From: Alphaproteobacteria bacterium
GTDB taxonomy: Bacteria; Pseudomonadota; Alphaproteobacteria; UBA8366; GCA-2717185
Assembly: GCA_016764135.1 (NCBI GenBank)
Contig: JAESSL010000126.1
Coordinates: 1 to 6,815, forward strand
Length of the DNA: 6,815 nucleotides
Direction of reading: 5' to 3'
Part shown: positions 1 through 5,473 of the stretch, piece by piece
Numbering within the stretch: the first letter of the stretch is position 1
Layout: the number at the start of each line of letters is the position of its first letter
The notes under the pieces: model-generated
Database searches by the model: none
What the model was told of the DNA's origin: nothing
Seen by the model: only the letters and a program-made list of their open reading frames with translations
Translations under genes and position numbers: made by a program

Positions 1-1
1 G

Positions 2-130
2 GCGGGCGATGTGGTCGACAAGGTCTACCGGCAGGCCGTGACCGCAGCGGGCATGGGCTGCATGGCGGCGCTGGAGGCTGAAAAATTTGTGGCTGAAATG
101 GAATCGCTGACCGCCCAGGCCGCCGAGTAA
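2..130 (+). CDS. trxB: Thioredoxin reductase, C-terminal end (partial)
   Basis: Only the last 42 residues are present; the gene starts before the window. They begin AGDVVDKVYRQAVTAAG and continue GMGCMAALEAEKF, the C-terminal FAD-binding motif typical of bacterial low-molecular-weight thioredoxin reductase (GDV-D--YRQA-TAAG-GC-AAL). The family enzyme is a cytoplasmic homodimeric flavoprotein that uses NADPH to reduce thioredoxin. The Asp of GDV contacts the FAD ribityl chain, and the YRQA helix packs at the flavin. The CxxC redox centre and NADPH domain lie upstream and cannot be checked. The reading frame is open from base 2 to the TAA at 128-130. The gene converges on the next, leftward gene with a 77-base gap. 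The identification rests on one highly conserved motif and is secure at family level. Confidence 0.93.
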   Translation, partial: AGDVVDKVYRQAVTAAGMGCMAALEAEKFVAEMESLTAQAAE

Positions 131-207
131 CGCTGCGTTAAGAGGCGACCTGGGATCTTGCGGCCTGGGGTTTCCGGCTCCGGATTTCCCGCCCTGGATT
201 TTTGCGG
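131..207. other. Convergent intergenic spacer between trxB and the PcaC-like gene
   Basis: Both flanking genes end here, so transcription from both sides should stop in this 77-base stretch. I see no strong stem followed by a U-tract. The best structure is a weak GGG...CCGG CT CCGG...CCC arrangement around 167-190 with a mismatched middle, with a T5 run at 199-203 on the rightward strand. An imperfect direct repeat (CCTGGGATCTTGCGGC at 149-164, CCTGGATTTTTGCGGC at 193-208) flanks it. Terminator function is possible but not demonstrated. Confidence 0.35.
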
Positions 208-591
208 CTAGTCTTCCGCGTCGATTTCAGCAAAGACCTCTCGCGCAACGTGGAAGGCGTCCAGGGACGCCGGCGCGCCGCAATACGGAAATGTGTGCAA
301 AAGCGCTTCGCGTATTTCGTCGCGCGTGACGCCATTATTCAGGGCGCCGCGAATATGGACGCGTAACTCGCGGGGGCGGTTCAGCGCCGTCAGCATGGCG
401 AGGTTCATAAAGCTACGGGTTTTCTTCTCCAGACCGGGACGGGTCCAGACTTCTCCCCAGGCGAAATCCGTCACGACGTTCAGGAGGTCCAGAGAATCCT
501 TATCGGCATTCGCGGCGGAACGCTCGACATGGGCGTCGCCAAGTACCGATCGGCGCATTGCGTCTGCTTTTTGATGGCGGTCGTCACTCAT
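208..591 (-). CDS. Carboxymuconolactone decarboxylase family protein (PcaC-like)
   Basis: This 127-residue cytoplasmic protein matches the PcaC/CMD family over its whole length. The N-terminal segment has RRSVLGDAHVERS (residues 13-25), then FAWGEVWTRPGLEKKTRS (43-60), LAMLTALNR (64-72), and HIRGALNNGVTRDEI (79-93), followed by YCGAPA (103-108). PcaC itself decarboxylates 4-carboxymuconolactone to 3-oxoadipate enol-lactone in protocatechuate degradation. The AhpD-type CxxC pair is absent and there is only one Cys (104), so a peroxidase-like role is unlikely. Length agrees with stand-alone PcaC (about 125-135). The ATG start has a good ribosome binding site. No other pca genes are in the window, so the substrate is uncertain; many PcaC-like proteins outside pca operons are uncharacterised. 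It stands alone, leftward, divergent from the bactofilin gene. Confidence 0.85.
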   Translation of the reverse strand: MSDDRHQKADAMRRSVLGDAHVERSAANADKDSLDLLNVVTDFAWGEVWTRPGLEKKTRSFMNLAMLTALNRPRELRVHIRGALNNGVTRDEIREALLHTFPYCGAPASLDAFHVAREVFAEIDAED

Positions 592-598
592 GAATTGG

Positions 599-603
599 CT
601 CCT
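599..603 (-). promoter_or_regulatory. Ribosome binding site of the PcaC-like gene
   Basis: On the minus strand AGGAG lies 7 bases before the ATG at 591. It is a near-perfect Shine-Dalgarno sequence at normal spacing and supports this start. Confidence 0.75.
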
Positions 604-698
604 GAAGTGGTGTTGAAATATCCAAAGACGTAATTTTAACGGGCCTATATGTCCGTGCGCGGCGCAGGGTCGTCAAGAGGCGCGGTGATACGCATCGC

Positions 699-727
699 TT
701 GAACCAAAGGAATACGACGGTTAGCAT
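699..727 (+). promoter_or_regulatory. Candidate sigma-70-type promoter of the bactofilin gene
   Basis: TTGAAC (699-704) and TAGCAT (722-727) are separated by 17 bases; each matches 4 of 6 positions of the TTGACA/TATAAT consensus. It would start transcription near 734 and give a leader of about 40-50 bases before the bactofilin start. The -10 box lies inside the palindrome at 720-735. This is a consensus match only. The rest of 592-772 holds no gene; the leftward gene's promoter should also be here, but I cannot place it with confidence. Confidence 0.35.
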
Positions 728-735
728 AGGCTAAC
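720..735. repeat. Palindrome GTTAGC-ATAG-GCTAAC, possible operator
   Basis: Two perfect 6-base inverted arms surround a 4-base centre. As RNA the stem could extend to 8 pairs (718-737) with one G-U pair. It covers the candidate -10 box, which suits a repressor site better than a terminator, since no T-run follows. The palindrome is read directly from the sequence; the regulatory role is inferred. Confidence 0.4.
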
Positions 736-772
736 TGCAACGCGAGGCGGCGCGACCCAAAACTTGTGAAAG

Positions 773-1273
773 ATGCTTCCGGACATGTTTAAAGCAAGCA
801 AGGCGAAAAAAGAGGATACGCCAGCGATTCCCTCAATGATTGGCCCTGATCTGCATATTGTCGGCGCCTTGTCGACAGAAGGCGCTATTCGGGTGGATGG
901 CGTTGTCGACGGGGACATCAAATGCGCGATGCTGGACGTTGGCGTGGACGGCGTTGTGAATGGCGATGTTGATGCGAAAGTTATTCGGGTTGAAGGCGCC
1001 GTCAACGGCGTTGTGACCGCGGGCGCGGTATATCTGATGAGTACGGCGCGGATGCGCGGCGATGTCATCCACGCAAAATTATCGGTTGAAGGCGGGGCTG
1101 TGGTGGAAGGAAATTTTCGGCAACGCGACGCCTCCGATGCATCGATCGAGGCGCGCTTGCACACAGCGCCCGCATCGGACGACCAGCGAGCGGTGCATGA
1201 AGCCGCAGATCACCGAAACGCCGTTGCGGGCGGCGCCGTGCTGCAGGGGCCTCACGCGCCGCAGTCGCGCTGA
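773..1273 (+). CDS. Bactofilin (polymer-forming cytoskeletal protein)
   Basis: The 166-residue product (162 from the second ATG at 785) has a short basic N-terminus (MFKASKAKK), a linker, a bactofilin beta-helix domain at about residues 26-115, and a polar tail. The core shows the repeated short turns of the family: VDGVVDGDI, VDGVVNGDV, VEGAVNGVV, ARMRGDV, VEGGAVVEGNF. Bactofilins self-assemble without nucleotide into filaments at the inner membrane and act as scaffolds in cell shape, stalk or polar morphogenesis. The N-terminal MFKASKAKK resembles the membrane-targeting start of alphaproteobacterial bactofilins such as MFSKQAKS in Caulobacter BacA, which favours initiation at 785. Neither start has a strong Shine-Dalgarno. 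The roughly 45-residue C-terminal tail is Ala/His/Asp rich and unrecognised. No peptidase (such as an M23 LmdC-like partner) lies beside it. Family is secure, cellular role unknown. Confidence 0.88.
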   Translation: MLPDMFKASKAKKEDTPAIPSMIGPDLHIVGALSTEGAIRVDGVVDGDIKCAMLDVGVDGVVNGDVDAKVIRVEGAVNGVVTAGAVYLMSTARMRGDVIHAKLSVEGGAVVEGNFRQRDASDASIEARLHTAPASDDQRAVHEAADHRNAVAGGAVLQGPHAPQSR

Positions 1274-1351
1274 ATTGAGCGAACGCTGGAGCGCCGATTT
1301 GGCGCGCTACGCCGATCGTACACAGGCGGGTGATTTTTTTAAATATTCTGC

Positions 1352-1380
1352 TTGCAAAGCAATCGATCTGCTTTCATATC
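1352..1380 (+). promoter_or_regulatory. Candidate promoter of the speD-speE operon
   Basis: TTGCAA (1352-1357) is followed by a CATATC box at 1375-1380, spaced 17 bases; the -10 is weak (3 of 6). Immediately upstream of the -35 box lies the AT-rich run at 1334-1347, placed where an UP element would contact RNA polymerase alpha. It would give a leader of roughly 55 bases. I do not recognise a riboswitch or polyamine-responsive element. The call is a consensus match and is tentative. Confidence 0.3.
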
Positions 1381-1429
1381 GAGCGCCGGAATTCGTCGTG
1401 TGTCTTGCGGTTGGTCGCGCGGCCTGTAT

Positions 1430-1433
1430 GGAG
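1430..1433 (+). promoter_or_regulatory. Ribosome binding site of speD
   Basis: GGAG sits 8 bases before the ATG at 1442. The frame is open further upstream, so this site is the main reason to start speD at 1442. Confidence 0.7.
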
Positions 1434-1441
1434 TAATTGAA

Positions 1442-1912
1442 ATGGCGGACAGCATTCTCAGTGGGGGCGCTTTGGCTCCTATTTCGGACGTTTCCCATGT
1501 TGATTTCGATGCTCATCCAGAGCCGAAGAAGCCGGGCCGGAAAGATTTTTTCAAGGCGCGCGACGGCGTTGATTTCGCCGGGACGCATTTGATCGTCGAC
1601 CTCTGGGGCGCCTCGCGTCTCGATGACATTGATTTCATTGAACAGACCATGCGTGACTGCGTGACGGCGGCGGGCGCGACCCTGTTGCATATTCACCTGC
1701 ATCACTTCACGCCCAATCAAGGCGTTTCAGGCGTTGCAGTGCTGGCGGAATCTCATATCAGTATTCATAGTTGGCCGGAATACGGCTACGCGGCAATGGA
1801 CATTTTCATGTGCGGCGACGCGGAGCCGCAGCGCGCGGTTGACGTGCTTCGCAAAGCGTTCAAACCCGACCGGGTTGATATTGGCGAACATCTCAGAGGT
1901 CGGCGCCCGTGA
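1442..1912 (+). CDS. speD: S-adenosylmethionine decarboxylase proenzyme, prokaryotic class
   Basis: This 156-residue proenzyme makes decarboxylated SAM, the aminopropyl donor for the two synthases that follow. The family hallmark LAESHISIHSWPEYGYAA begins at residue 101. Self-cleavage between Glu103 and Ser104 should yield the beta chain and an alpha chain capped by pyruvate. His109 and Cys124 (in FMCGD) match the processing and catalytic His68 and Cys83 of the Thermotoga maritima enzyme with a constant offset of 41, as Ser104 matches Ser63. The AGTHLIVDLWG segment (46-56) starts the conserved fold. About 41 N-terminal residues, polar and charged, precede the usual start of the short bacterial form, which is about 120-130 residues. 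The stop codon overlaps the GTG start of the next gene (GTGA, 1909-1912), so translation is probably coupled. The enzyme is cytoplasmic. Confidence 0.95.
   Translation: MADSILSGGALAPISDVSHVDFDAHPEPKKPGRKDFFKARDGVDFAGTHLIVDLWGASRLDDIDFIEQTMRDCVTAAGATLLHIHLHHFTPNQGVSGVAVLAESHISIHSWPEYGYAAMDIFMCGDAEPQRAVDVLRKAFKPDRVDIGEHLRGRRP
1895..1911 (+). promoter_or_regulatory. Ribosome binding site and GTG start of the first spermidine synthase
   Basis: AGAGG (1895-1899) lies inside the end of speD, 9 bases before the GTG at 1909. GTG overlaps the speD stop as GTGA. This supports the GTG start over later in-frame starts and suggests that ribosomes reinitiate. Confidence 0.65.
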
Positions 1913-2769
1913 CGGCGTCGCCGTCCGACTGGTTTGAGGAAACTCTGTATAAAGGATTTCGCACGCGCTATCGGGTTGGCGAAATCTTGCATGAGACCAA
2001 AACGCACCATCAGCATCTGGTCCTGTTTCGCAACGAGACCTTTGGCCATGTTCTCGCGCTGAATGGCGTCATTCAGACCACGGAGCGGGACGAATTTATC
2101 TACCATGAAATGTTGACGCACACGCCGATATTGGCGCATGGCGCCGTGCGCAACGTACTCATTATCGGCGGCGGCGACGGCGGTATGCTGGAAGAGGCGT
2201 TGAAGCATAAAACGGTGACGCGCGTGACGCTGGTGGAAATTGACGCGGGCGTCATTGAGTTCAGCAAGCAGCATTTGAAATCGATTTGCGGCGATGCGTT
2301 TGACGACCCGCGCGTCGATATCGTTATCGGCGACGGCATGGCATATGCCGCTGAAACCGAACATCGCTTTGATGTCGTGATCGTCGACGGGACCGACCCC
2401 ATCGGGCCGGGAGAGATCCTGTTTACTGAAAAATTCTATGCTGCGTGCAAAAGATGCCTCGCGCCCGGCGGCGTGCTGGTGACGCAAAATGGCGTGCCCT
2501 TTATGCAGGGGGACGAGCTGCAAGGCACAATCCGCGCGCTACGAACGCTCTTCGATGACGCGAGTTGTTATACTGCGACCATTCCTACCTATGTGGGTGG
2601 ATGTATGGCGTTTGGCTGGGCCAGCGATGACCCGTCATTGCGCGTGGCGCCCGTGAGCGTGTTGCGGGACCGCTTTGCGGCGGCGATGCTGGAAACGGAT
2701 TATTATACGCCCGATGTCCACTGCGGCGCTTTTGCGTTGCCGCGTTATATTGAACGAATTATCGCCTGA
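1909..2769 (+). CDS. speE: Spermidine synthase (putrescine aminopropyltransferase), canonical copy
   Basis: The 286-residue product closely resembles E. coli SpeE along its length, with shared blocks GVIQTTERDEFIYHEM (53-68), VLIIGGGDGGMLEE (83-96), VEIDAGV (109-115), TDPIGPGE (162-169), IPTY (225-228) and AFALPRY (274-280). It transfers the aminopropyl group of decarboxylated SAM to putrescine, giving spermidine and methylthioadenosine, in the cytoplasm. An N-terminal beta-strand domain (to about residue 75) precedes the Rossmann methyltransferase-like domain. By alignment with human SRM, all main contacts are kept: Gln35 (human Gln49), Tyr65 (79), Asp90 (104), Glu110 (124), Asp142 (155), Asp160 and Asp163 (173, 176), Gln193 (206) and Tyr228 (241). 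Length is normal for the family. Translation is probably coupled to speD. Putrescine must come from genes outside the window. Confidence 0.95.
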   Translation: MTASPSDWFEETLYKGFRTRYRVGEILHETKTHHQHLVLFRNETFGHVLALNGVIQTTERDEFIYHEMLTHTPILAHGAVRNVLIIGGGDGGMLEEALKHKTVTRVTLVEIDAGVIEFSKQHLKSICGDAFDDPRVDIVIGDGMAYAAETEHRFDVVIVDGTDPIGPGEILFTEKFYAACKRCLAPGGVLVTQNGVPFMQGDELQGTIRALRTLFDDASCYTATIPTYVGGCMAFGWASDDPSLRVAPVSVLRDRFAAAMLETDYYTPDVHCGAFALPRYIERIIA

Positions 2770-2796
2770 TCCTCGGATCGTCAAAGGGGCTGCGAC

Positions 2797-3651
2797 ATGA
2801 GCGAATGGATGGAAGAGGTGGATGTCGTCTATGGCGCGTGGCGGCTCCAGCTTAAAATCGACGAGGTTCTTGTCCGACGTCGCGGCGACCATCACGATAT
2901 TTTGCTGTTTGAAAATAAACTGTTCGGTCGGGTGCTCGTGCTCGACGGTGTGGTGCAGACGACGGAACGCGACGAATTTGTCTTTCACGAAATGATCGTC
3001 CACGTGCCGTTGCTGGCGCATGGGGCGGCACGCCGGGTTTTAATCATTGGCGGCGGCGACGGCGGCGCGCTGGAAGAAGTGCTGAAGCATGATTCTGTTG
3101 AGAGCGTGACCGTGGTTGAAATCGACTCGGCGGTCGTTGCGTGCAGTCGTGAATTCCTGCCCTCAATCTGTAACGGCGCGTTTGAAGATTTCCGCACCAA
3201 TCTCGTCATCGCCGACGGTGTCGCCTTCGTCGCCGAAAGCGATGCCGAATACGATGTGATCCTGGTGGATTCGACCGATCCCGTCGGCCCGGGAGAAGCG
3301 CTGTTCGAATCGTCCTTCTACCGTAACTGTCGGGGTCGCCTTGCGTCCGGCGGCGTCCTGGTGTCGCAATTCGGCGTGCCCTTCGCTGAGCCGGAATGGC
3401 TGGCGCGACCCTATCTGCGCCTGACGGATTCTTTCCCCCGGACGGCATGTTATCTTGTGCCGGTCCCCGCTAACTATGGTGGATTTCTGGCGTTTTGTAT
3501 GGCGTCGGGATCGGTGGAGCCCTTTCAGCTTGATTCTGGAACCTTGCAATCGCGCTTCCGGGATGCGGGCGTCGTGACGCGATACTATACGCCTGACATC
3601 CATAAAGCGGCGTTCGCCCTCCCTCCCTATGTCGCCGAAATTATTGGCTGA
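2797..3651 (+). CDS. Second SpeE-family aminopropyltransferase with altered substrate pocket
   Basis: This 284-residue paralogue starts 27 bases after speE with a good ribosome site (AAAGGGG, 2783-2789). It shares the family blocks GVVQTTERDEF (51-61), VLIIGGGDGGALEE (81-94), VEID (107-110), TDPVGPGE (160-167) and AFALPPY (272-278). The catalytic and SAM-site acids are present: Asp88, Glu108, Asp140, Asp158 and Asp161, with Gln191. Three pocket positions differ from both its neighbour and human SRM: His33 for Gln49, Phe63 for Tyr79, and Asn226 for Tyr241, within PANYGG instead of PTYxGG. It is therefore probably an active aminopropyltransferase with a changed acceptor or donor preference, for example a longer polyamine or another diamine. 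The substrate is not known. Normal length and an intact frame argue against a decaying duplicate. It is cytoplasmic and very likely cotranscribed with speD-speE. Confidence 0.85.
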   Translation: MSEWMEEVDVVYGAWRLQLKIDEVLVRRRGDHHDILLFENKLFGRVLVLDGVVQTTERDEFVFHEMIVHVPLLAHGAARRVLIIGGGDGGALEEVLKHDSVESVTVVEIDSAVVACSREFLPSICNGAFEDFRTNLVIADGVAFVAESDAEYDVILVDSTDPVGPGEALFESSFYRNCRGRLASGGVLVSQFGVPFAEPEWLARPYLRLTDSFPRTACYLVPVPANYGGFLAFCMASGSVEPFQLDSGTLQSRFRDAGVVTRYYTPDIHKAAFALPPYVAEIIG

Positions 3652-3683
3652 CGAACCAACCGGAACCGTTTTAGTATTCAGCC

Positions 3684-4022
3684 ATGCGTGAAGTTCGAAT
3701 CAGATCAGATTATTGGGTCCAGGCGCATTTGCGAAAATGCAATGGGGCGGGGGCGCCTGCCTTTGTCGTGCGTCATGGCGATGACGAACGGGGCCTCGTG
3801 ATCCTGAAGATCAATACCTTGATCAAGGGCTGTCTGGTTTATACGCAAACCCGAAATCTCGACGGTGAACTGGCGTGGTTAGCCGCGCTCAAGGGTGAAT
3901 TGGCGCCTGAAAGCGAAGCCGACGCCTATATCGCGCGCCAAACCGACCGGGATCCGGATTTATGGGTTGTGGAGATCGAGGACAAAGAGGGGCGTCTCTG
4001 GTTCGAGGGCGAGGTTATTTAA
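3684..4022 (+). CDS. DUF1491 family protein
   Basis: This 112-residue protein matches the DUF1491 pattern: an opening DYWVQAHLRKCNGAGAPAFVV (residues 9-29), HGDDERGLVILKIN (31-44), then the signature SEADAYIARQTDRDPDLWVVEIED (77-100). No signal peptide or membrane segment is visible, so it should be cytoplasmic. Its function is unknown, and I know of no experimentally assigned role for the family. It begins 32 bases after the second aminopropyltransferase on the same strand, so cotranscription is likely. The region before its ATG lacks a clear Shine-Dalgarno, so it may be poorly translated or coupled. The gene ends 114 bases before the aminotransferase, the widest gap on this strand after speD, so it may be the last gene of the polyamine transcript. 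Confidence 0.8.
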   Translation: MREVRIRSDYWVQAHLRKCNGAGAPAFVVRHGDDERGLVILKINTLIKGCLVYTQTRNLDGELAWLAALKGELAPESEADAYIARQTDRDPDLWVVEIEDKEGRLWFEGEVI

Positions 4023-4136
4023 TCTGACGCTCTGTCGTCCCACGTGTGATTTAGCGGTTGCCATTGTCCGATGCGCCGTCACACTATTCTGAATTGTTGA
4101 ACAAGGCGTTTCCGCCGAAAATGGAGAGTACTGACC
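4023..4136 (+). promoter_or_regulatory. Likely regulatory gap before the aminotransferase-phn genes
   Basis: The 114-base gap is large enough for a promoter. It holds a perfect 11-base palindrome TTGTT-G-AACAA (4094-4104), then a short inverted repeat GGCG-TTTC-CGCC (4105-4116), and farther up a GTGTGA/TCACAC pair (4044-4049 and 4079-4084). A loose promoter match, TTGCCA (4058-4063) with CACTAT 18 bases on, lies between them. GGAGAG (4123-4128), 8 bases before ATG 4137, is a good ribosome site. A new transcript and operator here are inferred. Confidence 0.35.
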
Positions 4137-5450
4137 ATGCGGTATCCGACGAATGATCTGGAAAACCACTGGATGCCGTTTACGGCGAATCGGGATTTTA
4201 AAAAGAACCCCCGCCTGGTCGTTGCAGGACGCGGCATTCATTACACCAGCCATACGGGCCATGATATTATCGATGCGGTGTCCGGTCTCTTCTGCTGCCC
4301 TGCTGGGCATAGTCGAAAGGAGATTGCCGATGCGGTCTATGAACAGATGCAGGAGCTGGCGTATCTGCCGTCCTTTCAGCATGGCCATTCCGCCGCTTTT
4401 GAGTTGGCGCGTCGGGTCAAACAGTTAACGCCGGGCGATCTGGATTATATCTTCTTCACCAATTCTGGATCGGAAGCGGTCGAGACAGCGCTCAAGATGG
4501 CGATGTTATATCATCGCGCGCGGGGCGACGGCCAAAGGATGCGCCTTGTCGGCCGGGAGCGGGGTTATCACGGCGTCAATTTCGGCGGCTTTTCCGTGGG
4601 CGGGATCGTGCGCAATCGAGAGATGTACGGCCTTGGCGTTCCGGGCGTGGTGCATATGCGTCATACTTGGCTGGAGGAAAACAGATTTGCGCGCGGACAA
4701 CCGGAAAACGGCGCTGAGCTCGCCAATGATTTACAACGGTTTTGCGAGCTTCATGGCGGTGAGACGATTGCGGCGTGTATCGTCGAGCCGGTGGCCGGTT
4801 CGATTGGCTGCTACGTGCCGCCGAAAGGGTATCTGGAGCGATTGCGCGAGATCTGCGACGAACATGGCATCCTACTGATTTTCGATGAGGTCATCACCGG
4901 CTTTGGGCGTTTGGGCGATAACTTCGCGGGCCAGCGGTTCGGCGTTGTGCCTGATTTGATGACGATGGCGAAAGCGTTGACCAATGGGGCGATCCCGATG
5001 GGCGGCGTTGCGGCGCGGGAGCATGTTTACAAGACGATTACCGAGGCCGCGCCGGAAACGGGCATCGAGTTTTTCCACGGCTATACCTACACCGCCCATC
5101 CGGCGGCGTGCGCGGCGGGGATCGCGACGCTCGATATTTATGAAAATGACGGGCTGTTTCAGAAATCGGCGGAGATGGAGGATTATTTCCTCGATCAGCT
5201 GTTCGCCATGCGAGAAAGCAATATCGTCACTGATATTCGCGGTATAGGCATGTTGGGCGCGATTGATCTGGCGCCCAAAGATGGTGCGCCGGGCGTGCGT
5301 GGGGGGCAGGCGTTGAAGGATTTCTACGCTGCGGGCGTTCTGGTGAAGATGACGGCGGACACCGTGATTGTTGCGCCGCCCTTTGTGGCGGACAAGTCGG
5401 ATATTGACCGCATGTTTGAAATCATCAGCGACGTTGTGTCGACGTTGTAA
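4137..5450 (+). CDS. Class III PLP aminotransferase, beta-alanine:pyruvate-like
   Basis: The 437-residue product is a fold-type I, class III (omega) PLP enzyme. Motifs in order: HWMPFTANRDF (11-21), LFCCPAGHSRKEI (51-63), FFTNSGSEAVETALK (106-120; phosphate site), GRERGYHGVNFGG (139-151), VEPVAGS (216-222), IFDEVITGFGRLG (248-260; Asp250 holds the pyridine nitrogen), AKALTNGAIPMGG (278-290; Lys279 forms the internal aldimine) and FFHGYTYTAHP (312-322). The pattern is closest to beta-alanine/omega-amino-acid:pyruvate aminotransferases, which make malonate semialdehyde and alanine. Two pocket positions are unusual: Phe52 where relatives have Trp, and Lys404 where they have the carboxylate-binding Arg. 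It ends 23 bases before phnW. Alternatives are a PbfA-like lyase acting on 1-hydroxy-2-aminoethylphosphonate, or an amine/polyamine aminotransferase. Family is secure, substrate is not. Confidence 0.85.
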   Translation: MRYPTNDLENHWMPFTANRDFKKNPRLVVAGRGIHYTSHTGHDIIDAVSGLFCCPAGHSRKEIADAVYEQMQELAYLPSFQHGHSAAFELARRVKQLTPGDLDYIFFTNSGSEAVETALKMAMLYHRARGDGQRMRLVGRERGYHGVNFGGFSVGGIVRNREMYGLGVPGVVHMRHTWLEENRFARGQPENGAELANDLQRFCELHGGETIAACIVEPVAGSIGCYVPPKGYLERLREICDEHGILLIFDEVITGFGRLGDNFAGQRFGVVPDLMTMAKALTNGAIPMGGVAAREHVYKTITEAAPETGIEFFHGYTYTAHPAACAAGIATLDIYENDGLFQKSAEMEDYFLDQLFAMRESNIVTDIRGIGMLGAIDLAPKDGAPGVRGGQALKDFYAAGVLVKMTADTVIVAPPFVADKSDIDRMFEIISDVVSTL

Positions 5451-5473
5451 CGTCAAGTCAGGGAACCAGTCGA

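Larger units (their letters stand above)
1274..1441 (+). other. Intergenic region before speD
   Basis: This 168-base gap holds no convincing gene. It contains small inverted repeats (GCGCC-GATTT-GGCGC at 1291-1305 and CGCC...GGCG at 1310-1328), then a T7 run (1334-1340) that could form a weak terminator for the bactofilin transcript. An AT-rich patch (1331-1350) and a candidate promoter follow. An open frame passes through from upstream, but nothing in it resembles a protein domain. Confidence 0.4.

Noticed and set aside
1291..1340. Intrinsic terminator after the bactofilin gene
   Set aside because: The perfect 5-base hairpin at 1291-1305 is about 29 bases away from the T-run, and the nearer CGCC/GGCG pairing has only 4 pairs with an 11-base loop. 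It is too weak to list as a terminator.
1062..1436. Rightward open frame running from the bactofilin tail into the speD leader
   Set aside because: It mostly overlaps the bactofilin in another frame, and its unique part shows no domain or ribosome site. I also considered that it might be the true bactofilin C-terminus after a frameshift, but nothing in it resembles bactofilin.
1352..1441. Upstream in-frame extension of SpeD by 30 codons
   Set aside because: The frame is open, but the added residues are unlike any SpeD. They cover the candidate promoter, and the good ribosome site is placed for ATG 1442.
1786..2523. Long leftward open frame (245 codons) opposite speD/speE
   Set aside because: It lies antisense to two well-identified genes, its product shows no recognisable motif, and it lacks a ribosome site. 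It reflects the codon bias of the real genes.
1909..3651. Recent tandem duplication of speE
   Set aside because: The two genes share protein motifs but differ at many positions, including third codon bases, and there are no long identical stretches. The duplication is old, or the second copy came from another lineage.
4872..5456. Leftward open frame (194 codons) opposite the aminotransferase
   Set aside because: It shadows the conserved PLP-enzyme coding frame. The product is rich in Arg, His and Asn with no recognisable fold.
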